Below, in pieces: positions 1-7,604 of a stretch of DNA of 12,030 nucleotides; the first letter of the stretch is position 1, and each line of letters starts with the position of its first letter. The notes beneath the pieces are model-generated. The model saw only the letters and a list, made by a program, of their open reading frames with translations, was not told where the DNA came from and made no database searches. Made by a program: the position numbers and the translations under genes. The stretch is from Saccoglossus kowalevskii (Eukaryota > Hemichordata > Enteropneusta > Harrimaniidae), in the NCBI RefSeq assembly GCF_000003605.2, contig NW_003108604.1, positions 69,413 through 81,442 on the forward strand, given 5' to 3'.

Positions 1-44
1 ATATTCTTTTCCTGTCTGTGTATTAGATACAAAAGTTGGAATAT
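1..44 (-). CDS. probable DEG/ENaC channel exon 3, cut by window edge
   Basis: On the minus strand AATAATGCAG gives an AG acceptor at 46-45, with a CTAAT branch-point-like sequence about 20 bases upstream. Exon 2 ends with one base of a codon, and this segment starts with the two bases needed to complete it (G|AT, Asp). It then reads open for 14 codons (IPTFVSNTQTGKEY) to the edge of the window. There is no diagnostic family motif in so few residues and the polypyrimidine tract is weak. The call rests on phase agreement, an open frame and a plausible distance of 377 bases from exon 2. Confidence 0.42.
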   Translation of the reverse strand, partial: MFQLLYLIHRQEKN

Positions 45-3000
45 CTGCATTATTTGGCTTCAATTAGTTCGTCCTCCCCTTATTTAAATTTTCCGACCAG
101 TTTATTCCAATTAATGCTGTAGCCACTAGACACCACACAAAAACTCAATTATATATATAACATTTTTAGTGATACAATCAATAGGTTCCAGACTTTGATG
201 GGAATATTGCATGTTTTGCATGACACTTGGATGTTGAAATCACTGACTAAAGATGTCTAACAGTCAGAAGTAACATATGAAACTATATGACAGCACTATC
301 ACTTGCACGTTTCACTATTAACAAATCTTGTCCGTCACTGCTGCTTGGCACAACAATGCTTTAAAATCCAGATTGATTTCGACAGAGTTTTATTTTCGAT
401 GTTTTTAATAGCGTTACTTACCATAGTATGGTAAAACTAAGTCTGTATCCACAATCAGTAGATCACTATAAATGGAATCACGTATAGCGGATCGTCGTAG
501 TTTGTTAGTATTACAAACGGTAACACTGGGAAACTGCAATTGATTAGATGATACAACGGCAATCTGGAATATACAGAGAATTGTCGAACATAAACAAATG
601 GAACGTGATAAGATTTATCAAAATTATTCATATGCTACAGAAACCATTGCCTGAAACGTGTAATTAATCAGAATAACAATTATCAAGTATTTCACAAATA
701 TATGCGCAGTGTTGTATTTATATTAAATCATATAACACACGTTTTTACGTCGACGTAGAGATGTAACATTTCAATTTTAAATCCATTGAAAAATCAAGGT
801 AAGTATGGCATGATGTGATAAAAATGTCTCGTATTTTATTTTAGCTATTGTTGGTTGTATGTGTCAGTGATGAGTTCATATGTCATGCTGAATCACTGCT
901 TCCTTGTAGTCTCATTTGCATGTGCATGTATTAGTAGACATATACGGGGGGGGGGCAATATTATGGTATAGATGCAGATTCCTGGATGGCTGATTTTTTT
1001 CTTACCCAAGACAGACTTTGCTAAATACTGTTTCGGAGGTCTCTCAATATGGGAACATATTCAAAAAACGATTCTTTGGAAAGTTTAGTAAGATTTGTAA
1101 GAGGAAAAACTTGGTAAAATAAAGGCGATGAAGAAATCAGTAATATGTATTATATATAACAAAACGATAATAGGTTTAAATTTTGGAGTGTAGCAGCCAT
1201 TTTACTCAAAGGCATCAGCAAAATTCTTTCTTAGTGAATGGTTATATGCAAATTAGCCATTATCTCCACATCTCCGAAGTCTGCTGATTTTTAATAGTCA
1301 GCTAAAAAATAAAATAAAAATATTCACAATTTGAGGAAAACGAACAAAAAATCATAGCGTCGTGTTATAAACGGTACTGAAGGGGGGGGGGGGTAACAGA
1401 GTATGTTAAGCCAATTAGATATGCATAGAGTTATATAAACATGTGGATCGCCGCAGGTTTTTTGCGTTTAAGTTTCCTCAAACCTTCAAAGACAAAACAC
1501 ATGCATTGTATGACGCACTGTTTTTACTATCCCCAGTGAAACGAAATCTGCAAAGTTCAACTTGTCGAAACGGGCCGGAGCAGGATCATGACACGCAATA
1601 CGCGATTTGATGACCGTAATGTATTGTGTTTCACAGAATATCCGAAATGAAGTCGCATTGGAACGAAAACTACAAATAAATCGATGCAGGTTTTATTCAA
1701 CTGCTGAAAAGAAGGCCGGCCGACAAAAATGAGATAAACCCTGACTCTGGAAATACCTCATTCATTTGATAGAGTGCCTTAGTACCAGAAGTTGACGACC
1801 ATGACTCACAGCCGCTTTGTGACATGAAGACTAATGGATACTGGGTGATCGGTAAGGGGTTTCCTATCAAGTTAATCAATATGGCATCCAATATGTATGG
1901 CACCTTAAGTATGAATTGCCCGCGATGTTTAAAAACAACATCTCGTTGCCAATTTCGATGTAATTTCCAGTGTATTTTTTATTAATTGACTGAGGAATTT
2001 ACGTCTGTGTGTTTTGACACTGAAACCCAGTTACCGATTATAGCGACAGCAGCGGTGTTTGCCCATCGTATCGCAATGCTTGCTGGTATTCAGCTGGCAA
2101 TGTTACAGTGATCGTTACCTACTCAAAGTGAAATAATATACTGAAAAATGACTAGCAAGATCTTGCACTACATACACTACATAGTTTAATTGAGCTAAAC
2201 ACCACTTTCCCTCAAACAAGTTTATTTAGTGTTTTTATGATACAATGCAATGATGTGTTGTATTGTCAGATATTTGGACAAAAAAAAAGTCAATATATAT
2301 ATAAGTTCAACTTTTCAGTCATGCCATTTAAAACAACGTGCTCAACGAACATTGAGGTGTGCATGTATGTATTATCAAGTTTGAATGAAAGTAATTCACT
2401 CACTTCCAAATTCAGGTTATGGAATGATTAATATAAGAAATGCTCCATTTGAATGCATACGAGTATTCGGCGATGGATACGTCGTCAAAATCAGCGGCCA
2501 ATATGTATGAAATGTATGCTTTGATAACGCATTTAAGGTATTCCCAATCGGCAAACCGGAACAAATGTTGCTGCTATGTGAAACCAGGATAATTTTACTG
2601 TTTCTTTACATCTATGTAGTTTTCTTTATATTCCTTGTTGTTGCGGGTCCGTGCGTTATTTATTATGGTAACCCGTATTTGTGACGTCATGGAAGAGTTT
2701 TGGCCTCATGATTGACGCCCATTGGGACGCGCTGCAGTGATTGGTGAGTGCCACGTTGTCAAGCCACTCCGCGCGCAAGAGAAGAAGGTGCAGGACAGAG
2801 AAAAATATTACAGGGGCTGAAAGCGGGATTGTGTTGGAAATATGAACACGAAAGTGTTCTGGAAAGCATCAAGTCGGCGTACAAAAAGCTAGGAAAGAAC
2901 TGAGTTCTGGGTGTTGCAGCCCACGGACGAGTTTATGTTATTCCCGTACCACGAAGAAATCAAAGTGACTGTCGAACTTGCGTTGCACCAACTTTGTGGA

Positions 3001-4589
3001 CGTCCAGCGTTGGACTGTGTCGTCGATGACCGAATTGATGTGACTCAGGAACTGATCGGTGAGTGATCTTTGGCAACGTAGGGCTCAAGGAACTTGACGT
3101 ACATCAGATCGTGGAGCCTAGAATCATCGGGAGTAGTTGTGATTTTCTGAGAGTGGCCGTGTTCTCTGGCGACGCCAATGCGTTATCGCTGATTATACTT
3201 GCCTCGTGGTCAGCGAATTTTCGGGTCTGTACAGAACGTTGTAAATTGGTTGGCGATTTTGTTGACATCGTACTATATATTTTTGACATAAGTTTATTAT
3301 TGTAGTATCTTTCATTTGAATGACAGCTGACGATAGCGGTAAAGCTATTGTGTTCTCATTGTAGATTTTACAAAGTAACTAGTGGATGGCGTGAGTCCGT
3401 TTTTGCCCCAGGAATTTAGTTTGGAGTGACATTACCCTGCAATTGTTCATGTTTTTAGCGGTTTGGCTATAGCTTAGAAGCCATCGCTGTGTAATTTTTC
3501 AGCTTTACGTTGGATAGCGGTACTTTTGGACGCTACCATTTCTCGGGCAGGGGCACAGCATAGACTCAGCTCTCCTCTTGTTTATAATTTCTGTGAAGCA
3601 CATATTTTGTAATGTTTAGAAATTGCCGTTGTACTTAGACATGTTGTTGCTATGGCGTTCTTATATTGAGTGAATTACTAGTTCAAATATTAAATCCGTT
3701 TACTTTACATTTGTATTTTATTTATCTCTATTCGACAAGTTAGTCGTTTCCCCCAGGCGGTATAAATGCCTGTATGCTCCTCACCACGCCAAATTAGTTA
3801 GCTCGAGATTTGAATACGATTATTTTTATGAAATTGGGAGATTCGCACCGGAGCCTAAATCCGGTTATCCACGTCCTCCATTGTGCGTAAAACGAAATAT
3901 CTCGCGGTGGACTTGGTGCGAGAAATACCCGAGTTTCATGTGCATCCCTGATTATATCTCAGCCAGGTGCGTAAATAGCTGGGAGTCCGAAGTCTTGCTA
4001 GTTTAGCTAACAGTCTTTTCAACTTGTACTTGGAAATTATTGTTATGATGTTAACGAACGAATGAACAAATTTCGACCCAAACGAAACTGCCGAAAACTG
4101 CACCGTAGCTGGACTGGTACATACACATTTATAAGTAATGGAACTCACCTGAACATTTACGTTGAATTCAAAATACTGCTGTATTAATAGGCCCACTTGT
4201 ACCATAAGAACACCAAATGCAATGAAGACGATTGTAATCCAAGCCAATCGTGCACAGCGATTTGTGGCCGTCACGATGTGAGGAATGCCATGTGCAGTCG
4301 TGTTCAGTCCAAACTCTCTAACAACGTCTTTCCAAGTTGTCTTTTTCTCCATAGTGCATGGTTGACTGTTGCTACAATTCTGCATTGTATTACCCGTGTC
4401 TTGAGGGTGCTTCTCATGTAGCAGGAGTGGTTGTTCTCTTGCCTTTGAACTTATGATTGTCACTAATGATTTACTAGAATTATTCATTTCACCATGCTCA
4501 TCTTGTGCACTCATGTTCAAATACCTTGAATAAATCGACATAATTAATGCGATCGTCTCATAAGTAAGGTAAACATTTGGAATAGTCAT
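1..4589 (-). CDS. DEG/ENaC (ASC) family sodium channel, 5' part of gene (three exons, partial)
   Basis: This is a spliced gene on the minus strand: exon 1 4149-4589, exon 2 422-563, probable exon 3 1-44, continuing beyond the left edge. The family forms trimeric cation channels, usually sodium-selective and often amiloride-sensitive, in the plasma membrane. They are gated by protons, peptides, mechanical force or constitutively, depending on the subfamily. Visible in order are a cytoplasmic N-terminus, the HG gating motif (TTAHGIP, His100-Gly101 counted from the first ATG), TM1 (about residues 115-137) and the first extracellular strand with FPSVTVCN. About 209 residues are present; family members are usually about 500-700, so the extracellular cysteine-rich domain, pore and TM2 are missing only because the window ends. 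No frameshift or stop is seen in the exons. The subfamily (FaNaC-like, ASIC-like or other) cannot be decided from this part. Confidence 0.88.
45..421 (-). other. intron 2 of the DEG/ENaC gene (probable)
   Basis: This is AT-rich sequence between the exon 2 donor (GTAAGT at 421-416) and the probable exon 3 acceptor (46-45). It has a short TA run near 151-160. I see no coding segment on either strand. If exon 3 is wrongly placed, the intron continues past the left edge. Confidence 0.5.
422..563 (-). CDS. DEG/ENaC channel exon 2: post-TM1 extracellular segment
   Basis: On the minus strand a pyrimidine-rich acceptor (TTCTCTGTATATTCCAG) ends at 564. The next 142 bases read in phase 0 from exon 1 as 47 codons plus one base, then donor G|GTAAGT (421-416). 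The translation contains FPSVTVCNTNKLRRS at exon residues 11-25. This is the conserved FPAVTxCN segment that begins the extracellular domain of DEG/ENaC channels, with its first conserved cysteine (exon residue 17). The join to exon 1 gives the expected spacing of roughly 20 residues between TM1 and this motif. It is too short to stand out as an ORF and is recognised by motif plus splice sites. Confidence is high because the motif, both splice sites and the phase all agree. Confidence 0.92.
946..955. repeat. poly-G tract (10 G)
   Basis: Ten consecutive G residues lie in AT-rich intronic DNA. Such tracts are prone to slippage and base-calling errors, so the exact length is uncertain. Confidence 0.9.
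1159..1269 (+). repeat. dispersed repeat, module 1, copy A
   Basis: This 111-base segment is clearly related to 11021-11122 in the same orientation. Both start with ACAAAACGATAATAGGTTTA, both end with GCCATTATCTCCAC, and the middles are more diverged. Each copy contains a perfect octamer ATGCAAAT (here 1246-1253), the binding site of POU-domain factors. This may be fortuitous. No terminal inverted repeats or coding sequence were seen, and the class of element is unknown. Confidence 0.8.
1275..1321 (+). repeat. dispersed repeat, module 2, copy A
   Basis: This segment resembles 11606-11652. Both share TGCTGAT, then a diverged stretch, then GTCAG and the A-rich run TAAAAAATAAAATAAAA. In this copy it follows module 1 after only five bases, whereas in the right-hand copy the two modules are about 480 bases apart. 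The A-rich end would suit the 3' end of a retroposon, but no target-site duplication was identified. Confidence 0.65.
1382..1393. repeat. poly-G tract (12 G)
   Basis: Twelve consecutive G residues occur about 60 bases after the dispersed repeat at 1159-1321. It is the second long G run within 450 bases. Confidence 0.9.
1697..1980 (-). other. open minus-strand stretch inside intron 1, coding status unclear
   Basis: On the minus strand the frame is open for about 95 codons, from just after paired TAA stops near 1980 to a stop at 1697. It has no good ATG near its start and no family I recognise. The translation includes LINLIGNPLPITQYPLVF and CESWSSTSGTKALY, which looks more protein-like than most AT-rich intron reading. 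Just upstream on the same strand (about 1990-2120) two further frames are open over short stretches. It could be a relic of an older coding sequence, an unrecognised exon, or chance. I favour chance or relic. Confidence 0.2.
2640..3058 (+). promoter_or_regulatory. GC-richer promoter-like island with CRE and CCAAT boxes
   Basis: This stretch is visibly richer in G, C and CpG than its surroundings. It contains a perfect palindromic CRE TGACGTCA (2682-2689), the site for CREB/ATF factors. Two inverted CCAAT boxes (ATTGG at 2721-2725 and 2740-2744), about 19 bases apart, fit NF-Y sites. There is no TATA box. A consensus donor G|GTGAGT lies at the downstream end (intron start 3059), and another GTGAGT is at 2744. 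Together these suggest a TATA-less promoter with a plus-strand first exon, nested in and antisense to channel intron 1. A CRE enhancer of the channel gene is the alternative. Confidence 0.45.
2935..3058 (+). CDS. hypothetical first coding exon of a nested plus-strand transcript
   Basis: An ATG at 2935-2937 opens a frame of 41 codons plus one base that ends exactly at the donor ATCG|GTGAGT (exon end 3058). Without splicing it stops two codons later. The frame is also open upstream to 2893. The sequence starts MLFPYHEEIKVTVELALHQL and is unrelated to any family I recognise. Its phase (1) would match the split Gly codon at the start of the hAT exon at 5064, but one in three random pairs would match too. 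There is no transcript evidence. Confidence 0.25.
4149..4589 (-). CDS. DEG/ENaC channel exon 1: N-terminus, HG motif and TM1
   Basis: The open frame runs from ATG (4589) for 147 codons to CAG, followed by the consensus donor GTGAGT (4148-4143), so the junction is phase 0. Residues 91-105 hold the family's N-terminal signature, with TTAHGIP at 97-103; the Gly of the His-Gly pair is essential for gating in known members. Residues 115-137 form a hydrophobic helix (TM1) preceded by Arg111 and Arg114, which fits the positive-inside rule. Just after it comes QQYFEF, matching the usual end of TM1. An in-frame TAG lies two codons before the first ATG. The second ATG (codon 26, at 4514-4512) has A at -3 and begins MSAQDEHGEM. 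It is a better start than the first ATG, whose preceding residues look non-conserved and hydrophobic. The frame stays open past the donor to 3936, but that stretch is intron read-through. Confidence 0.9.
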
Positions 4590-5063
4590 GTGCTACATTT
4601 TTCTGGCAATCACGTGTTTGGAGGCTTGCTGGACTGATCGTACAAATGTGGACCGATATTGTACCACGAATTTAGTGCTTTTGACAGACTTTCGAATCAT
4701 AATTTAGGTTATGATTAAATTTACGCCAAATTAGGGTATATGGTTCAAATTTATGTTGCTCAAGTTTTGCTCATGTACTCGTGGTAGTCATTTCGGTTAA
4801 AACATGCGAGCACCGCACGTGGCCATTACTAAGAATTGGTAGTGAACATAGAATATATACAACCTATGACTCTGAATCAATTTGCCATTTGTTTTTTACT
4901 TTATATGAACACAATATTTGAATTTCTAGAAATAAAATAAGATGTTTCTGTAAGGAGACATGGAAAACTGTACCAAGAGTTACTTTGATTCAACTTACTC
5001 CGTATTCGTTTTTTTTCGTTTTTCACTGCACAATGAAATATGGCATGAGGCTATTTTATGTAG
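4590..5063. other. intergenic stretch between head-to-head channel and hAT genes
   Basis: This is 474 bases of AT-rich DNA. It presumably holds the 5' UTR and promoter of the DEG/ENaC gene (minus strand). A palindromic E-box CACGTG (4611-4616) lies just upstream of the first channel ATG. No TATA box with convincing context is seen on the minus strand. A T-rich run (5009-5023) on the plus strand could be the polypyrimidine tract for the hAT exon that follows. No hAT N-terminal domain (BED zinc finger, first catalytic Asp) was found here. Confidence 0.4.
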
Positions 5064-5351
5064 GAGACTTCAATTTTGATGGCGCATCCGTCATGCAAGG
5101 ACGAAAGTCGGGAGTTGTTGCCCATATATTGGAGGAGGCACCCTTACGTTATACCAGTGCACTGTATTGCTCACAAATTAGAGCTCGCTGTGCTTGACAG
5201 TGTCAAGCATCTTCCCGAAATAAACAAGTTTGAGAACACCGTGAAAGGCCTCTTTAACTTTTATCACTACAGCCCAAAACAGAGACGGGATTTAAAGTTA
5301 GTTGCACAAATTCAGGACGAGGAATTGGCACATCTTGGATATATCAAACAG
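5064..5351 (+). pseudogene. hAT exon A: DGASVM and CxxH segment, with frame break
   Basis: The first part reads GDFNFDGASVMQGRKSGVV, matching the DGASVM..G..SGV block found in DUF4371-type hAT transposases. After codons for LEE (ending 5137) the frame moves by one base within GGAGGAGG (5131-5138). It continues HPYVIPVHCIAHKLELAVLD and onward to YIKQ, then donor CAG|GTCAGT (intron from 5352). The DGA Asp is the likely catalytic residue and VHCIAH the conserved C-x2-H. The start is uncertain: AG at 5062-5063 is a reasonable acceptor, AG at 5048-5049 is an alternative, and family-like residues may extend back to about 5035. Confidence 0.8.
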
Positions 5352-5714
5352 GTCAGTGTTTAATAAATTTTAATTACTTATTATTTACAATTTTATTATT
5401 TTCGTCTAAACAAATATTTACTGGGTTATTCAATATGCGTGTTGAAATCCCTTATGTATATAATCGCCTTTAAGTATAATATTAATAATATATAAATGTA
5501 CAATATACTTTTTTTGTTCATTTACCATGGTAATACTAGTAAGCAACAATAATACTTATTTTATTTTAAATTTAATTTAATTTAATTTAACTGGAATAAG
5601 TTTTGGGTTTGCATGTTTATTTTCCTCAATTTTTCTATATACTGTGAAGATTTGTTTGTTTGTACGTTTTCTTATTTATATTCATGTACTATTAATTTGT
5701 TGATTTACTCCTAG
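5352..5714 (+). other. intron of the hAT gene (363 bp) with TTTAA repeats
   Basis: This intron starts with GTCAGT and ends TTTACTCCTAG. It is strongly AT-rich and carries four perfect TTTAA units at 5571-5590. It is phase 0 on both sides. The retained intron shows the locus is not a processed retrocopy. Confidence 0.8.
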
Positions 5715-5924
5715 GTTAGATGGTTATCCAGCAAGGTCAGGGCAGTTAAAGCCATAAAGAAAAGTCTATCAGTTGTGGCATCTCATTTAGAGGCTGTTGG
5801 TTCTGGGAAAGACGACACTGCAGCTAAAGCTCGGGGATGGCCTAAAGAAGTACATAGTGTGTCCTTTGTCAAAATTTTACATATCATGTTGGATGTACTT
5901 CCAAAAGTAGCCGAGATTTCCCAG
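5715..5924 (+). pseudogene. hAT exon B: RW motif and helical region
   Basis: Seventy uninterrupted codons begin VRWLSSKVRAVKAIKKS and end VLPKVAEISQ, followed by donor CAG|GTAAAA. The Arg-Trp pair is the conserved RW motif of hAT transposases. The AKARGWPKEVHSVSFVKILH segment matches the family pattern of a short basic stretch followed by a hydrophobic helix. This exon has no frame defect, and its first ATG (5775) is internal, not a start. Confidence 0.85.
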
Positions 5925-6036
5925 GTAAAATTTATTTTAATTCAATTACAACTACTTATACTAACTGGGGAGTCATTCTGAGTCATCATAACATGTGGTC
6001 TCAATTAATTAATGTATGTGTTATCCCTTGTTGCAG
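5925..6036 (+). other. intron of the hAT gene (112 bp)
   Basis: This short AT-rich intron runs from GTAAAA to CCCTTGTTGCAG, which is a good polypyrimidine acceptor. It is phase 0 on both sides. Confidence 0.8.
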
Positions 6037-6287
6037 ATCTTTCAGAGGGAAGATCTTTTAGTTACTGAGGTCTGTCACGAATTAGAAGCTGCAATATTGA
6101 AATTGTTGTCACTAAAAATAAAACCTACAAATGCAGCAAACATGGGAGAATTTTCCAGACTTTATGATCATGACAATAAGAAGTTTGGTAGTTTAACCCT
6201 GCATGGTCCATGTGCTGAAATTAACTTATCAGAAGACCGAGTTTTATTGCAGTTAATTGATGGGATTTGCAAATATGTAGATAAAAG
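6037..6287 (+). pseudogene. hAT exon C: helical insertion-like region
   Basis: Eighty-three intact codons plus two bases run from IFQREDLLVTEVCHELEAAI to CKYVDK, followed by donor AG|GTATTT. The fQ.e.l.l..v pattern after VLPKVAEISQ of exon B is the usual continuation in ZNF862-like hAT proteins. It is acidic and helical, without a metal-binding motif. It ends two bases into an Arg codon completed by exon D. Confidence 0.82.
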
Positions 6288-6479
6288 GTATTTATAGATT
6301 TATTTATTTATTCTTAAATGTTTGTCACATTTTTCTAGCTGGCTTACCATGTCATAATTTTATGCTAATTACCATACATCAATTTGATTTGTTACAGACT
6401 ATATCATGATAAGAGCAACACACTGAAACACTAACCTGACTAATATTGTTTTATTTTACATATACCTTTTTGTTTACAG
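6288..6479 (+). other. intron of the hAT gene (192 bp)
   Basis: This intron runs from GTATTT to TTTTTGTTTACAG. ATTTA/TTTA repeats occupy its start. A second possible acceptor (GTTACAG, ending 6397) also fits the phase but leads to a stop after 11 codons, so 6479 is the better acceptor. Confidence 0.75.
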
Positions 6480-7028
6480 ATTTGACAACTTCTTTGAGCC
6501 ACCTATCTCCTACTTTGAAGCATTTGACATAACTCGTTGGCCAGCAGAAAGGGATGAACTTGTACTTCATGGTGTAGATGATGTCACTGCTCTATTCAAT
6601 CACTTCAGTCCTCTGTTTACTGAGGGGGAAGTGGCATTGGGCAGTACACCAATTTAAAATCAAGGATGAAAGATCTACATGTCACTGGGATATATAAGAT
6701 GTACCAGCATCTGCTTACTATCGGGCCTTATAATCTACATGTTATCTTAAAGCTGGTTGATATCATGTTTACAATTAACTGCAGTACTGCTACTTGTGAG
6801 AGATGTTTCTCTCACATGAAGCAAATCAAAACTGCAAACCGCTCCTGTCTAAAGCAATCATCCTTACAAGCTTTGCTTCTTACAATGTTACATGGGCCTA
6901 CCATAGTAGAATTCAATCCACTACCAGCAATTCAACATTGGCTTGAAAGTGGTGGCACGAAACATATACATGGACACGCTCTTCAGCATGACGAATCAGA
7001 GAACAATACCATATCAGTAAACAAATAG
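6480..7028 (+). pseudogene. hAT exon D: C-terminal dimerisation domain, with frame break
   Basis: The first part (FDNFFEPPISYFEAFDITRWP) is the family's block before the dimerisation domain. At 6637-6642 (codons GCA TTG GGC) the frame must move by one lost base. The original frame stops at TAA 6655-6657 within ten codons, while the next frame continues QYTNLKSRMKDL and onward to TAG at 7026-7028. The second part contains INCSTATCERCFSHMKQIKT and SSLQALLLTML, the signature of the hAT C-terminal dimerisation domain. The tail after about 6960 (histidine-rich GTKHIHGHALQHD) is not conserved in the family as I know it. Confidence 0.85.
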
Positions 7029-7604
7029 CAATATTTGTGAATGTTGTGATGTATTCCATTAATCCTAATCGTGTGTGTTTTCTTCACATTATGTTACAAT
7101 ATACACTTATGCAAAATGGGGCAAGCATAATTGTCATCAAGGCAAGTGATATTAAAAATCTACTTGTCCTGTGGCAAGTAATTTAAAAAAAAAAATCGAG
7201 GCCTGGTCGAATTAAATAATATTGTAAAAAGTAAGTGAATATCGAAAACACGTAAAATACTTAGATGTAAGATACATAGTTAAAAGGAGGTAATTAGTGT
7301 ACGAGTTGCGATTTTTACGTATAAAACTCAAAAACACGAACCGGTAAAACGACGCGCTAATAAGCTTAAATAATTAACTGCTTCCAATCAATTTCACGTG
7401 ACGTTGAACCCTCAAACAGTGTGCTACATCTAATCTTCACAAACATTTACACAGTTTCAAATTCGTTTCTCATTATAACGTAACTGACTCAACGAAGACA
7501 ATGAAAATCGAGTTCGAAAATTTAATAAGACGCCACAGTGAGTTCAAGCTAAAAACTTCCTAGTTTTTTTTAATGAAATGAATACTGTGTTTAGTATTGG
7601 TTAC
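7029..7604. other. 3' flank of the hAT gene, no gene seen
   Basis: This is AT-rich sequence. It holds two GGCAAGT-A/T-rich direct repeats 32 bases apart (7141 and 7173), with an imperfect inverted ACTTGTCC between them, and an A run. No ORF with recognisable content and no clear hAT terminal inverted repeat were found. Confidence 0.5.
7151..7156 (+). terminator. possible poly(A) signal ATTAAA of the hAT gene
   Basis: ATTAAA, the most common variant poly(A) signal, lies about 120 bases after the stop codon. A run of 11 or more A (about 7184-7194) follows. No AATAAA was seen nearer to the stop. It lies within a short direct repeat (GGCAAGT at 7141 and 7173). Confidence 0.3.

Larger units (their letters stand above)
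564..4148 (-). other. intron 1 of the DEG/ENaC gene (3.6 kb)
   Basis: This intron is bounded by donor GTGAGT (4148-4143) and acceptor TTCCAG (ending 564). It holds a 12-bp palindrome TACGTCGACGTA (746-757), G tracts at 946-955 and 1382-1393, and a two-module dispersed repeat (1159-1321). It also holds a minus-strand open stretch of uncertain meaning (about 1697-1980), a GC-richer promoter-like island (about 2640-3260), and an inverted repeat TCTCGC...GCGAGA (3900-3905/3918-3923). No further DEG/ENaC motif was found inside, so exons 1 and 2 appear to be adjacent exons. Confidence 0.8.
5064..7028 (+). pseudogene. hAT-family transposase-like gene (ZNF862/KIAA1586-like), decayed, four exons
   Basis: The four exons are 5064-5351, 5715-5924, 6037-6287 and 6480-7028, ending at TAG. 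hAT transposases cut and paste DNA using an RNase H-like catalytic core interrupted by a helical region, and dimerise through a C-terminal hAT domain. Visible in order are DGASVM (second catalytic-Asp region), VHCIAH (C-x2-H), VRWLS (the RW motif), a long helical part, and the C-terminal STATCERCFSHMKQIKT motif of the hAT dimerisation domain. All three introns have GT-AG ends and keep frame. Against function are a one-base gain near 5132-5138, a one-base loss (or two-base gain) near 6637-6642, a stop at 6655-6657, and no N-terminal exons. Terminal inverted repeats and an 8-bp target duplication were not found. It could instead be a host gene with sequencing errors. Confidence 0.85.

Noticed and set aside
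3063-3305. 80-codon plus-strand frame just after the intronic splice donor
   Set aside because: No recognisable family. It starts within the presumed intron of the promoter-like region and is overlapped by an equally long minus-strand frame.
3761-3768. TATAAATG, a perfect TATA-box match on the plus strand
   Set aside because: No initiator at the right distance, no convincing exon or ORF downstream, and chance matches are frequent in AT-rich DNA.
4197-4421. 74-codon plus-strand open frame opposite the channel exon
   Set aside because: It is the antisense of exon 1, whose minus-strand translation carries the DEG/ENaC HG motif and TM1.
6398-6434. alternative acceptor for the last hAT exon (GTTACAG ending 6397)
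   Set aside because: It fits the phase but stops after 11 codons, whereas the acceptor at 6479 leads directly into the conserved FDNFFEPPISYFEAFD block.
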